A DNA stretch of 64,000 nucleotides from Pilaira anomala. Its lineage: Eukaryota > Mucoromycota > Mucoromycetes > Mucorales > Mucoraceae. The translations under genes were made by a program, and so were the position numbers. The DNA lies in assembly GCA_025716855.1 (NCBI GenBank), contig JAIXMQ010000056.1, forward strand, positions 62,001 through 126,000, given 5' to 3'. Of this stretch, positions 23,070 to 34,255 are shown one piece after another (positions within the stretch are counted from its first letter, which is position 1; every line of letters starts with the position of its first letter). The notes under the pieces are model-generated. The model saw only the letters and a list, made by a program, of their open reading frames with translations, was not told the DNA's origin and did no database searches.

Positions 23070-25529
23070 ATGATTACAGGTGTTAGTAACAGTTTTTTAC
23101 AGCATGCAATTACAAAAAAGAGAAGTAATTTATCACTTATCAAGTCGAATCAACGTTGGATGGTGCACCAAAAAAGATTTAGTGCTACTTCTGGTAGTAA
23201 TAGCTCAACTGCTATCACTCATTTTAACAATAAAAACGCGTTACAGTTACCTATGCTTAATCAACAATGTAATTATATAACAGATATATTTAATAATGAT
23301 AACCAGCCTTACTTATTTATTTAGCTACTAAGCACTATATTCAAACAAAGACCAGAACTTTAGCTAGATCTCAAGGTATACCAAATATTAAAAATAACAT
23401 TGAGTAATAGTTCTAATATGTATCTAGGGCGTGTTGTGATATTAGGATCTGGTTGGGCTGGTAAATTTTACACTTTCAATGAACCCAATTTCATTTAAAT
23501 TAACTCTACATATGTAGGCTTCAAATTGATGAAAGATCTTGATAAAAAGAACTATGATGTATCTGTTATCTCTCCAAGGTAATATAAACAAAACTTGTAT
23601 GGAGATGACGAGAGCAACACTAAAAGCAGTATTATTTACAGGAATTATTTTGTCTTTACTCCACTACTAGCAAGGTTTGTCGCTATCAGTTTTAATTATA
23701 AAATTAATATTAACAACTCTATAGCACTTCAGTTGGGACTTTAGAATTTAGATGTATTACTGAACCCGTTCGAACTTACTCAAAGGACATTAACTTTTAT
23801 CAAGCGAGTTGTGATAGAATAGGTAATTGAGTCACATTAACATTGAATATTTGTAATTAATATGTATGTCTTTTATCAGATTTAGAAAATCAAGTGATCC
23901 ACTGTGTCTCAAACATTGATGATAGTATGTGTTACATGGTTGTATATGAAAGCGCTTTAGTCATTAACTTGCAACCATAGATCAAAAACCATTTTCATTA
24001 GATTATGATAAGCTAGTTATTAGTGTTGGCTCTTATTCCAATACATTTGGAATTCCAGGTGTGAAAGAATATGCATGTTTCTTAAAAGACGTCAACGACG
24101 CTAGAAAGATCCGAAAACGATTAATTGAATGTAAATATATATATCTACATACATGTTGAACGGAAAGCTAAAAAGAAATATTAGGTTTTGAACATGCATC
24201 TCAACCAGGATTAAGTGAAAAAGAAAAAGAAGAACTCCTTCATTTTGTTATTGTGGGTGGTGGCCCTACTGTAAGTTTAGAAAAAATACAATTATATATA
24301 TGTATATACTCAACATATTATCAGGGAATTGAATTCTCTGCAGAACTGTATGATTTTATTGCAGATGATTTATCTAGACTTTACCCAGAGCTCATGAATA
24401 AAACCAGAATGACATTATATGATGTTGCACCTACTATTCTTAGCTCGTTCGATTCTTACTTATCAGACTATGCTCATAAGAAATTCAATCGTAAAGGAAT
24501 TCAAATTAAAACTCGCAAGTATTTCTTTCTCTCTTTGCATGCTAGAAAAAGTAAGCTAAAACTTTTTTTTTCTCATATACATAGAAAGATATGTAGAAAA
24601 AGTTGCAGATAATCATTTAATTATCAAAGGAGAGGGAAAAGGTATAAATATATACTCGCTATATATATTTATAAATTCAATGTCTAAACATTCATCCTTA
24701 TATACGATTAGTACCCTACGGCTTGTTGGTTTGGTCAACTGGGTTAATGCAAAATCCGTTAGTAGAATCTCTTTCTACAGCTGCTAAAGATGCTTCAGGT
24801 CAAAGGTATTAAATTGGGAATAAACTGATGATGTGGTATTATTTTATTAAGATTCTAACGATTGATGTATAGAATTCTCACAGATGGTCAATTAAGAGTA
24901 CTTGACAAGGAAACCAAACTTCCTTATACCAATATGTACGTGTATTTACATTATTTAATAGTAATACATCTAACGTTTTTTATAAAGATATGCCCTAGGT
25001 GATTGCGCAACTATAGAAGGAAATGATTTGCCAGCAACGGCCCAAGGTAATATACACCCTGTCGTTTTAAATTAAACATTTTTTAATATTGCTATATACT
25101 AGTTGCTACGCAAAAGGCAAATTATCTTCGTAAAGGTAAAAAAAAAAAGCTACACATCTAGTCTATTAACAATAGTATAGCTTTAACTAACATAATATTT
25201 CAGTTTTTAATGGTATTGCTAAAAAAGGTTATGGGGTTCCTGTTGACGAATTTGAATTCAAGAACAGAGGTATGATGGCATACATTGGATCCTCTGAAGC
25301 TTTAGTAGATATGTCTTCTGTGCATGAATTAGCTAAAAAATCAGGACATCTTTCATGGCTATTATGGAGATCTGCATATTTTAGTATGAGTATGAATATT
25401 CGAAACAGGATGCTTATTCCTTATCATTGGTAAGTTATTATCTCTCTCGGTCTCTCAAATATAAACACTAAATTGTTTCTTTTTAGGTTCTTAACTTGGT
25501 CTTTGGGACGCGATATCAGTAGATTTTAG
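23070..25529 (+). CDS. Type II (rotenone-insensitive, alternative) NADH dehydrogenase
   Basis: Seventeen exons assembled with every phase closing, 506 residues. Exons: 23070-23268, 23325-23375, 23428-23460, 23518-23578, 23642-23674, 23725-23822, 23880-23924, 23981-24130, 24185-24270, 24325-24518, 24589-24641, 24712-24805, 24873-24935, 24988-25046, 25103-25135, 25204-25429, 25487-25529. The N-terminus is rich in Ser/Lys/Arg/Gln, like a mitochondrial presequence. FAD-binding motif VVILGSGWAG is followed by NYFVFTPLLASTSVGTLE, NADH-binding HFVIVGGGPTGIEFSAEL, YALGDCATIEG and a membrane-anchoring C-terminus WFLTWSLGRDISRF. The enzyme passes electrons from NADH to ubiquinone without pumping protons; whether it faces matrix (NDI) or outside (NDE) is not clear. 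No EF-hand insert is evident. Unusually intron-dense compared with its neighbours. Confidence 0.92.
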
Positions 25530-25647
25530 ATGCTTGCATTTGTATTATTTATCTTTTATTTATTTAATAAATGTCAGAATACATACAGGAAATAATAAAG
25601 TTTTTTTTTTTTTTATTGTTACAATCAAGAGAGGAAAAAATATAAAT

Positions 25648-25832
25648 TTATAATCTTGATAATTTATCAGTCAAATAAACTAAGGTATGCTGAATAATTT
25701 CAATTGATTCATTCCAAATTTGACGCAAAAAGTAAAGAGCAAAAGGATGAAGTTCGGCTTCTGGATGCTTTTCAGCAATATTCTATAATGTAAACATTTA
25801 TAAGTACATCAATGACATAGAATAATAGTAAA

Positions 25833-25871
<39 letters not shown>

Positions 25872-27333
25872 GAGAGAACAGCAATTTCATGCTTGGCGTG
25901 TTTATCTGCTTTTTTACATATATCTTGAAGCATAATCAATGCCTTTCTTTCGTTATCTGTACTGATCAAATCTGTCTGACCCATCACAACATCATGCCAA
26001 TCCATGACACGTCTACTGAATCCAGGTTCTGTTGTACCTTCCAGTGCCAATAGCCTTAATGCTGCCATAAGTCTAAATGAAATTTCATCTGATTTAATGG
26101 AATAATCTCCAGAATATCTATTAAAAAAAAATGAATGATACATTCCTTTGTATAAAGCAATAATCTTACCCTGCTCCTTCTAAAATTTGCTTTTTAATTT
26201 CTAATCCACGTTTTGATTCTATTTCAGAGTACAAATCCCAAACTTCTTTATCTAATAATACAAAATTATAACTATTTTCAGATAATACGAAACCGTATTC
26301 TTTTAAAATAGCTAAATTATCGTGTGGACCATAATTGATATAAACTTGCTCTCCTTTACTATATGGTGTTAAAGTTTTGATTTCAAAGCATTGAGTTCGA
26401 ACATTAAATCCACTTTCAATCTATACGTATTACTCTTATGAGTTACCTTTTATATATATATATATATATATATATGTGTATTGTATTTGCTGTGTTACCT
26501 TTGCTTCTGTTGTATGATTAAGGAAATCAAGCATAGGTGCCAACGCAATATTTCCGCCTTTTCCCATATTATCCATTTTTGTCATATGGATACATCGAGT
26601 ATTCACACACAACCAACCCCATTCATATTCTTCAGGAGTAACAGCAGGCTCTATTTTTTCAGGTCTCGAATTTAAAAATTTCATGCAAGCCAAATAATCC
26701 TTATGAATATGTTCCTTTTGTTGACTGACTTCTTCTTTTAAAGCAGTTGGTAAATGATCTAAAAGGACTTTTGTGTATTTAACAGGCATTGTATTGAAAT
26801 GAATAGGTAATAAATCCACATAAGGTTTCCACCAGGACTGTTTATCTCTCAACAATAACACTAAATGTAATGCTAATATTTGATGAGAGCTAAGAGAATG
26901 TTGTGTGCCGTATATTTTTGATAAACTGTCGTTTGTGATCAAGAATTTTCTTGGAACCGAAACAATTACTTCGCCTGCTGCAATATCACTGGTTGCCATC
27001 ATACCTTATTTAATTTAATATAATGCATATATAAAAAACGTCAAAATAAAAACAAAGTGTTTTATTTACCTCGACCCGTATCTAATGAAATAAGTTGTTA
27101 ATAGCCTGTAAGTAACTCGAAAATAATAACGTGTTTGAATACTTTACTTGAAAAGTTGGCTAATGTCAGTTTGGATTCAGGAAAGTTATTTTCCTGAAGC
27201 CATGTAATAAAGTTTTCATACTTCTTGTCATGAATCACTAAGACAAGTAAAAATAAAAGTTAAGTATTAAACCACACTATCAAGAAAAAAAGTTTGCTTA
27301 TTCTTTCTAACCTGTTCCTTTTGATTTATCCAT
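25648..27333 (-). CDS. SET-domain lysine methyltransferase, Rubisco-LSMT/SETD-like
   Basis: Seven exons in transcript order: 27312-27333, 27148-27237, 27070-27081, 26499-27004, 26170-26420, 25871-26117, 25648-25782; 420 residues. The third exon is a 12-base microexon that completes the SET motif NTGRGMMATSDIAAGE. Further SET elements are LAPMLDFLNHTTEAK (the NH of the catalytic fold) and GEQVYINYGPHDNL (catalytic tyrosine strand), followed by a helical C-terminal part resembling the Rubisco-LSMT substrate-binding domain. Family members methylate non-histone proteins such as ribosomal proteins and actin; the target here is unknown. The intron after VLS begins GT followed by a poly-A of 34. The gene converges on the NADH dehydrogenase gene with 118 bases between stops. 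Confidence 0.85.
25835..25868. repeat. 34-base poly-T (poly-A in SET gene intron)
   Basis: On the transcript this is GT followed by 34 A at the 5' end of the last intron of the SET-domain gene. Confidence 0.9.
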
Positions 27334-27440
27334 TTTATTTGTAATTTTATTCTAATAAAAAAAAAAAAAAAAAAAAAAGACGAAATGATGTGATTTCCTA
27401 AAAATACGACAATTTTGTTTCTGCATTTGTAACAGTCACT

Positions 27441-29597
27441 TTATTTTCTAGATGATTTCTTGAAATGACCAACAGCATGTGTACCCCGATATTCTTTAAA
27501 AGGTACCTGTCTATTCGCATTATGAAATGATTCAAAGCAAGGATCACAATAATAACAAGGAGAGAATCCACTAACAATTTCTTCCTCTGTCATTTTGCTA
27601 TAAAAAAAAACGAAATTAGTTTTGGGTTATCGTGAATCTATTCATTAACACTCACGTTGCAGGAAAGATAGTACACATGGAGCATTTATATCTTTGATAT
27701 TTCAAGCTGAAAGTTGTTCTTGGGAACTCTTCCTTTGAAGTGTACTCATTTTTACCTATCAGTCTAACACTTTTGATAACGATCATGTGTTCGCATTTAT
27801 CTTGATGTAAGAATACTGCTGGTTTATCTAATATAAGTGAAGTATTTTCAAACAAGTTTTCCATACTCTCTTTTTTATACGAAAAAACTCTTTTGTCGAC
27901 TCCCTTTTTTGTGAGCCAGTGATCGATAAGCGTATTATAGTAATCCCAGTTATAATGAGGTGATCGTACATCTGCATAAAATATATGATCCATATAAATC
28001 AAAGACGGCGATAATTTCTTTTCTAACGTGTTCAATACTTCCCCATCAGAACGATTGTTTAATCTATATCCATATGATGAAAAGTCGCTCATACAGTATA
28101 ATGTATCTCGTAAAGATGAAATAGGAAGTGATCCTAATATTTCGATTTCTTGAAATTTTTTAGATGCTGTAGTTGGATCGTAGATAGTAATTGTGATCAA
28201 AGTGTCATCTAATGACTCACGTTCATCTTCGATCTCATCGCTAGGTGGATTATACTATAAATAAAGATATCAGTGCCTCCCTTATTACCCCCTTTTTTTT
28301 CAAAATATAAATATAACTTACATCTTCCTTCACATATTTATAAGCGCTCACTTCGCATTGCCTTGGTAACACAGTATAGAGGTATTTTGGTCCAACAGTC
28401 TTTAATAAGCTTTGTTCATACAAAATAGCAGTTTCTTTCATTTCTTTTGCTAACGGAAACACATCTTCAGCTCGATTTTCTTCATCTGTTGTATGGTCTC
28501 TAGTAACTTGTGGTAAAGCAAGGCTGACACCATTTGCCGTCAAGCTCGTTATTGATGAATTTCTTCTTCTATTCGCTCTTTCAGCATCTTCGCTTTCTTT
28601 TTCCTCTAATGCTTTTCTGTCCTTTTCTTCCTCTTCTGCAATTCGATCTGCAATTCGGTCAGTTAAGTCCTTTGCAAGTTTAGCTATTAGTTGATCCTGT
28701 GTCAATTCTGACTCCATTGCTTCGTCTTCTTCTTCGGCCATTTCTTCAGCCATTTCATTTGATACTTGTTCAATCATTTCTTCTGTCATCTTTTCAGATA
28801 CATTTTCTGCAGACCACCTTATCATCTTCTCTTTCAATTCTTTCAGTGCTTGACTTGGTGTTAAAACTCCATTAGTTTGTATTGGTGTGTCTGGTGCGAT
28901 TTCTATGATTTGATCCTGTGTCTGTTCACTTGTTGTTTGATCTATTGTGTTTCCTGACAATCGCTCGTTCGATTCTGTAATTGGAAATTCGTCTAACATC
29001 CTACTCAATTCTTGAGTATCCCCTCTCTCTTGCGTTGAACCAGAAATACTGACTGGATCCTCTATCGGAGTGTTCAATGGATCCTCTGTTAAACCGGATG
29101 TGTTCATAGAATCATTAGTCGCTAAACATTTTCTCTTTGTAGCCATCCTAGGATTTAGGTGTTCATTTTCTGTGATATTTTGTCTAGCGCTTTCAAATCT
29201 CTCAAGCTCTTCGTCTGGTACAACACGCGTTGTCATAACGTCCTTGGCTTGTGGGTTCCTTTTTGTGAGAACCTCAAACACAGTTCGTGAGCGTGAATCT
29301 CTTTCTTTTATCTTTTGAAGGCTGTAAACGTCTGAAGCAATCCATGCTAATAGTTCTGGATCTTGAAAGATCTCTGAAAGTGTAGTCTGATCGTATTTTG
29401 AAGTTAAGCTAAAGTACAGAAAAAAAAACAATGAGTGTCTTTATATGTATAAAAAAAAAAAACTTTTTTTAAAATAAGATTTACTTTATGTCTTTATAAG
29501 ATCGTTTTTTTCTTCTGAATGCTTCGGTTCTTTCTATTTTTCTTTGTTTTTCAAACAGTTCTTTAAAGGACCTCTTTAATTGATTAGGGGTTGTCAT
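27441..29597 (-). CDS. snRNA-activating protein complex subunit 3-like (SNAP50/SNAPC3)
   Basis: Four exons: 29485-29597, 28322-29408, 27656-28254, 27441-27597; 651 residues. The C-terminal third is the recognisable SNAPC3 domain: ITIYDPTTASKKFQEIEILG, a long central region, then DKCEHMIVIKSVRLI, the metal-binding KYQRYKCSMCTIFPA joined across an intron to CYYCDPCFESFHNAN. The N-terminus is a long, acidic, probably disordered segment rich in Glu/Thr with repeated EEM/EEMAEE runs, longer than in animal SNAPC3. The family binds the proximal sequence element of snRNA promoters for Pol II and Pol III transcription; an equivalent fungal role is inferred. Start ATG at 29597 opens MTTPNQLKRSFKELFEKQRK. 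Confidence 0.82.
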
Positions 29598-30926
29598 ATT
29601 TTTTTTTTTACTGAGAAAAGAGGGTATAAATGCGGGAGAAAAATCTAATTGAAAAGCGAGCTGGTATCAGCTTAAAGCATTCATAGCGGAGCTCGAAGTT
29701 CAAATTTTCTTTTTATTTACGAAAGATATCAAACCTACACAGGTAATTTTAATTGAATATAGGTTCTGAGCACCCAGGTGGTTGACAAGAATCAATATCT
29801 TTACGGCTATTTTTTAGGTCATAACGTACATAACAACATTAGAAAAAAAAAACCAAGATATTACTATTTTAAATATGCTAATACTCTACTCTGATACATT
29901 TAATACTGGGTTCATTCTTTCTGAAACGCTAATTATCATAATATCTCTAATCCTGCATTTTTAAAGAGAAAAAAACTAGGGCTGTATCCAGATCGTATAG
30001 TTAATGTCCAACTTAACTTATGTCTAACTGTCCCAAAATAAAAAATAGATGCACACTCTCAGCAAACTCTTTATATTGAAGAGCCCATATTAAATGAAAA
30101 AGCATGAATGAATGCCCACACCAAAAGAAAATATATTCATGGTTAGACAGGAGAACTGAAAGGCTAAAAAAAAAAAAAATAAACAAAAAATAAGCAATGA
30201 TATCCTTATAAATTAAAAAAGAAACAACGGATCGCCATTTATTTCTTGTTTCAGGCGAGCTATAAATCATTTTCGAATTAGAGTAACCAGGCAACCTCAA
30301 AATATGTAAGACAAAAGACTTTTTGCAGCAAAAAAAGTAAAAGATAATCCATAACAGATTGATGCCAAGAATTTAAAGAAAGTCAGAGATGATATATGTA
30401 TAAAGGTTTGAAACTTTTATATGTATAAATAAATATACATTGATATGATGAGCAAACACTCACAGATAACGAAGAATAAACAGAAAAAAAAAGGGCATGT
30501 GCTAAAGGTTTATCTAGACCTATCGAATAAATTTTTTTTTTGGGGGGAGAGTAATGTTCTTTTTTAACATATTTGATTTGGAGTTTATCTTACGGGGAGA
30601 CGATGATGTACTCAAGATAGCAAAAAGAAATCCCGTAATCAAAAATTAAAATAAGATTCAAGCCAATAGGAAGATTAAATTTTCGCTTTCCCTTTTTTAT
30701 TTTATATAGGTAATTTAAGGCAAATCAAAATAGCGAATGGGAATCTGTGTTAATCAATGTTCCATGCTTTTTTCTTATGTGTCACACACACGGTGTCAAG
30801 GCAACGCTCGTCATTTGATGCAGGCATTTCACCATATATAAAATAAAAAGAGTAATGAAAATAATCGTTTTTTTTCTCTTTTTTTTCTTTTATACATACA
30901 TACATATATATATATTATAAAACATA
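29598..30926. promoter_or_regulatory. Divergent intergenic region, SNAPC3-like (-) / GATA factor (+), with GATA sites
   Basis: About 1.3 kb without a supported gene. Upstream of the GATA factor there are several HGATAR-type sites: AGATAA at 30342, TTATCT at 30510, TTATCT at 30585 and AGATAG at 30615. AreA-type GATA factors bind such sites and often regulate themselves, so autoregulation is possible. A TA repeat (30905-30913) precedes the start codon. Confidence 0.45.
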
Positions 30927-31724
30927 ATGTATTCAACATTACAACAAACCAATTATTACCCAATGAACTTTTTTATACCAGTGGAAACTATTGATCCTTC
31001 TACTACTGTCATGGAATATAATACTCAAACTATGATAGAGGAAGAGCCTTTATTAGAAACATATACAACAGTAACGCACGTAGATCCTTTAGAAACCAAC
31101 ACGTATTTTCATAGTGCATTTATGTTATCATCTCTATTAAAAGAAAATTTAACTACTACTAGTAGTACTAGTAGTAGTTTAGATTTTATTGGATTTCAAC
31201 CAAAAGCAGAAGACTTATTACCGACAATAGAAAACATATTTGATTCTAATTTTAGTGAATCTACAACTACAACAGAAGAATACAATAGTCCGTTACTTTC
31301 ACCGCTTCTTTCACCATTAGAAGAAATCTTTGGTTTAAATCAAGAAATATATCAAGAAGAAGACATGGATGATGATCAAGAACAAGATCCTGATTGGATA
31401 TATCAAAATGTGGCTCCTCATAATAAAGGTTTCATTTCCAAAAAGAAAAAACCAAGCGAAAATATTACTACATCAATCGATTGTATGCAACAATGCACAA
31501 ATTGCGCTACAACAAAAACGCCTCTTTGGCGACGTAATCCCGAAGGTCATTCTTTATGTAACGCTTGTGGATTGTTTTTAAAACTTCATGGTATTGTTCG
31601 TCCTTTAAGTTTAAAAACGGATGTGATAAAGAAAAGAAATCGTGGTCAAGTCAATAAAAAGACAAGTAGTAGGCGTACTCATATCAAAAAGAAGAAGAAC
31701 AAGACAACGAAACGATCAAAGTGA
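30927..31724 (+). CDS. GATA zinc-finger transcription factor, AreA/NIT2-type finger
   Basis: Intronless frame of 265 residues starting at ATG 30927. One C-terminal GATA finger of the C-x2-C-x17-C-x2-C class: [22 protein letters not shown], followed directly by the basic tail [20 protein letters not shown]. This is the signature of fungal nitrogen regulators AreA/NIT2/Gln3. The N-terminal part is acidic with Thr/Ser runs ([18 protein letters not shown]) and [12 protein letters not shown], likely an activation region. At 265 residues it is much shorter than AreA and lacks a visible Nmr-binding C-terminal tail; the protein ends in a Lys/Arg-rich stretch probably acting as nuclear localisation signal. 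Control of nitrogen or light responses is inferred. Confidence 0.88.
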   Translation: MYSTLQQTNYYPMNFFIPVETIDPSTTVMEYNTQTMIEEEPLLETYTTVTHVDPLETNTYFHSAFMLSSLLKENLTTTSSTSSSLDFIGFQPKAEDLLPTIENIFDSNFSESTTTTEEYNSPLLSPLLSPLEEIFGLNQEIYQEEDMDDDQEQDPDWIYQNVAPHNKGFISKKKKPSENITTSIDCMQQCTNCATTKTPLWRRNPEGHSLCNACGLFLKLHGIVRPLSLKTDVIKKRNRGQVNKKTSSRRTHIKKKKNKTTKRSK

Positions 31725-31934
31725 TCGACTCTCTCTACTCTTATACTTTCACGGGTTCGTTAATAAATGGAAAAAATAAGGAACACGGGTGTTTCCGGAA
31801 ATAATTAAAACCTGAACTGTGTATACCCTTTTTTTTTTTTTTTTTTTTTTAATTCGAGGCTCACTTCAGTGTGGGTTAACTGCAATCATCTAATTGGCTT
31901 CATTTTGTTATTGTTATTATTTTATTATTGCGAG
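31725..31934. other. 3' flank of GATA gene
   Basis: AT-rich with a poly-T at 31829-31850; candidate 3' UTR. No gene. Confidence 0.4.
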
Positions 31935-32080
31935 AGGCCTTTTTTTAATTGGTACGCTTGATTTTTATTTTTGGTACGACTTCAAAATAAATTTGGCACA
32001 CTTTATTATTTTTTTTGGCACGCACTTTTTTTAGTTTTGGCACGATTTGAAAATAGAAATTGGGACGGGTTACTTTTTTT
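31935..32080. repeat. Dispersed repeat block of TTGG(T/C)ACG units, related to the MITE at 36.9 kb
   Basis: Contains at least five copies of TTGG followed by (T/C)ACG or CAC about 20-30 bases apart, separated by A/T runs (31940-32060). About 80 bases match the interior of the TIR element at 36922-37036 nearly unit for unit, but the outer 13 bases of the terminal repeat are missing and the block extends further. It looks like a longer or truncated relative of that element. Confidence 0.6.
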
Positions 32081-32640
32081 TTTGGGATTAAATGACATAG
32101 TTCCATCAAATGTTTGGTTATAGTGCCTGAATGAACTCTAGTACTTGTAACAGGCATATAGTGGTGTATTATTACTTCCCTAACTCGACTATGTTCTTTC
32201 CAATCATGTCGCCAAAACAAGCTAAGCATAACAGTATACCCTTAACTCTGCATAACGTCGAAGGAAAATAGGTCCACTTAAAAACAAGCAGAGTAGTTAG
32301 AAAAATGTGGTTCCAAATAATAACATAACCCTAAATCAAAATATGAAACTGGCAACTTTATGAAGCCTAGAAATGCTTCATAAAACTTGACTTATTAAAA
32401 GGCATGCTATTCTTAAGATCAGTAGCTTAAAAAGTTAAACCACTTAAGTGAGTTTTTCTGTTGAAGCTTACATGTAAATAGTCCGTACATCACTAACTAC
32501 ATGCTAGGGTATATCAAGCTTGAAGAGTTTGAGAAGATGACCATATATCATACAATCAATATAACATATATAATTAAAACACCAAAAACTCAACAGCAAA
32601 TGTATAAGTACGATTCATTGTGTCATTTATTTAAAACGTT
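32081..32640. other. Intergenic, unassigned
   Basis: No recognisable coding content. A minus-strand frame from 32229 runs into the repeat block but its sequence resembles nothing I know. Confidence 0.4.
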
Positions 32641-33340
32641 ATTCATTAACATGTTCTCCTCACAGAAGTAATGTAAGGTCTTTTAGATGAGATAAATATC
32701 TTTCTGCTTCCATTTTCTACACCTTGCGTGTCTTCCAATTTCAGAATTGCCAGAACCATTCTAGATAATTGCAAAGCAAGCTTTACCATTCTTATATAGG
32801 TTCTTACATTTATATCGATATTAGTTATTCGTTATGCTGTTGATAATCTTGTGCAAAATTTGCTTGGGACGTAAAGGTATATCATAAATAGAAAAATAAA
32901 ATGTTAGCAATCTCTTTTTGTTTTGTTTTTGCAAGTGCGTATACTGACTTTTTTCATCCATTCAAAGCCTCGATTGCGCACGGCATAAAAGACGCGACTA
33001 CAACAACCAAAGCTTTGAGGCATCCTGCAAAGGTCTCTTGACAGCGAAATACATCAGTCTGCCATAAACCGTAACGTGGACGCTCATCAGTTTTATTTCT
33101 GAGAGGGAGGCACGCTTAGATGTGAGATCTACCCTTGAACTTAAGATACTAGAGCGACTTAGTGATCGAGCCTTTAACTCTATACTTGAGAAAAGGATAA
33201 TTGGCAAATTTTCAATCGTCATTGCTCTACTTCTACCATCCTCGGTTTGTCAATCTGCAGAAGCTAAAGGAATTTTTTTGAATTCCAAGATTTTTTTTTA
33301 TAAAAAATGTCGTGAAGCCGTGACATCACCTCTTGAATAA
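32641..33340 (-). pseudogene. Decayed lineage-specific coding sequence
   Basis: Minus-strand fragments read like protein but in broken frames. From 33222 down there is LTSKRASLSEIKLMSVHVTV with YFAVKRPLQDASKLWLL, then stops. Near 32800 there is MVKLALQLSRMVLAILKLED. The order (a strand rich in hydrophobics, then a helical tail) resembles the C-terminal half of the unnamed Mucorales family represented intact elsewhere in this window. Assignment is tentative. Confidence 0.35.
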
Positions 33341-34255
33341 TCGGTGTTATAAATGTCCAGATCGGAATACCCACATTTTATTATCTTTAAAACCCAACAT
33401 TTTTTTTTTACAACCACGAGTTTCGACCCTCGCTTCCTTTCCGGACTTTTTTGACCTCTGCTGCGCTATGGTAAAAAGCTGACCTCCAATACGGAGAGGG
33501 AGCAAACTCGCCCTGCGGGTTTTGGGTAAAATAAATGCTTATCACTATGATGTGATCTGTCAATATGAATTTGAAAAATGCTGATAAGTTAATGAAAAAA
33601 AAAATAGTAAAATATATTTATTATTAGGTTAAAAAAACTTCAATGCTAAGTCATTATTTGGGGAGGACCCTCCCCCATACCCCCTCTCTATGTTCAATGC
33701 TAATCTCTTGTCCAATGTTAAATAAAACGTTCAAAGTTCAATGCTAAGTCATTATTTGGGGGATGACCCTCCCCCATGCCCCCTCCCCAAGTTTGATGCC
33801 AATTATTATTATAATTTTTTTTTGTAAATGTACTCATATAGACCGGGATTTTATTTAACGTGCTACCTCCTTACTATTACGAAGGGAGTAAGGGGCACGA
33901 ATGTTCAAAGTCAAAAGTTAAAATAAAATGTAATACTTTAGTCGTCTTATTTGTCTGGTGACAATAATTGTTGTGCAAATCACTCCACTTACAAATACTA
34001 AATTATTGATCACCTTATTCTTACTCACGCCGCTTAACATAATTTTACATATATAAATACTCCTTATATTTTACTCAATAAAACATTATCTTATATTCTA
34101 CTTTATTCTTTATTCTTTTACTTCCTAATTATATTATAACCTATAATATAATTATCCTCTTATCTATTCAAGTCCGAAGATTCATAAGCTGCATACTTTT
34201 ACACACCCACTGTGACCGTAAAATAGGAATCGTTTTATTTTAATGTAATTAGAGA
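33341..34255. other. Intergenic with GC-rich direct repeats
   Basis: Holds the 98-bp-period repeat described separately, and downstream an AT-rich stretch with TATATAAATA at 34050-34059. No gene. Confidence 0.5.
33639..33789. repeat. Direct repeat of about 50 bases, 98-base period, GC-rich core
   Basis: TTCAATGCTAAGTCATTATT plus a core of G-run then ACCCTCCCCCAT and CCCCCT occurs at 33639 and again at 33737. Shorter pieces (TTCAATGCTAA at 33692; TTGATGCCAATT near 33792) extend the array. The core GGGGAGG-AC-CCTCCCC is a near-perfect hairpin. Very GC-rich against an AT-rich background. Confidence 0.8.

Noticed and set aside
30013..30300. Minus-strand 95-codon frame upstream of the GATA gene
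   Set aside because: Hydrophobic, driven by poly-A/T, no motif or splice context.
31945..32229. Minus-strand 94-codon frame through the TTGG(T/C)ACG block
   Set aside because: The latter half simply translates the repeat units; the first half resembles nothing known.
33419..33440. GAGTTTCGACCCTCGC as a possible tRNA T-arm on the opposite strand
   Set aside because: No matching acceptor, D-arm or anticodon arm at the right distances; I found no tRNA or rRNA gene in the window.
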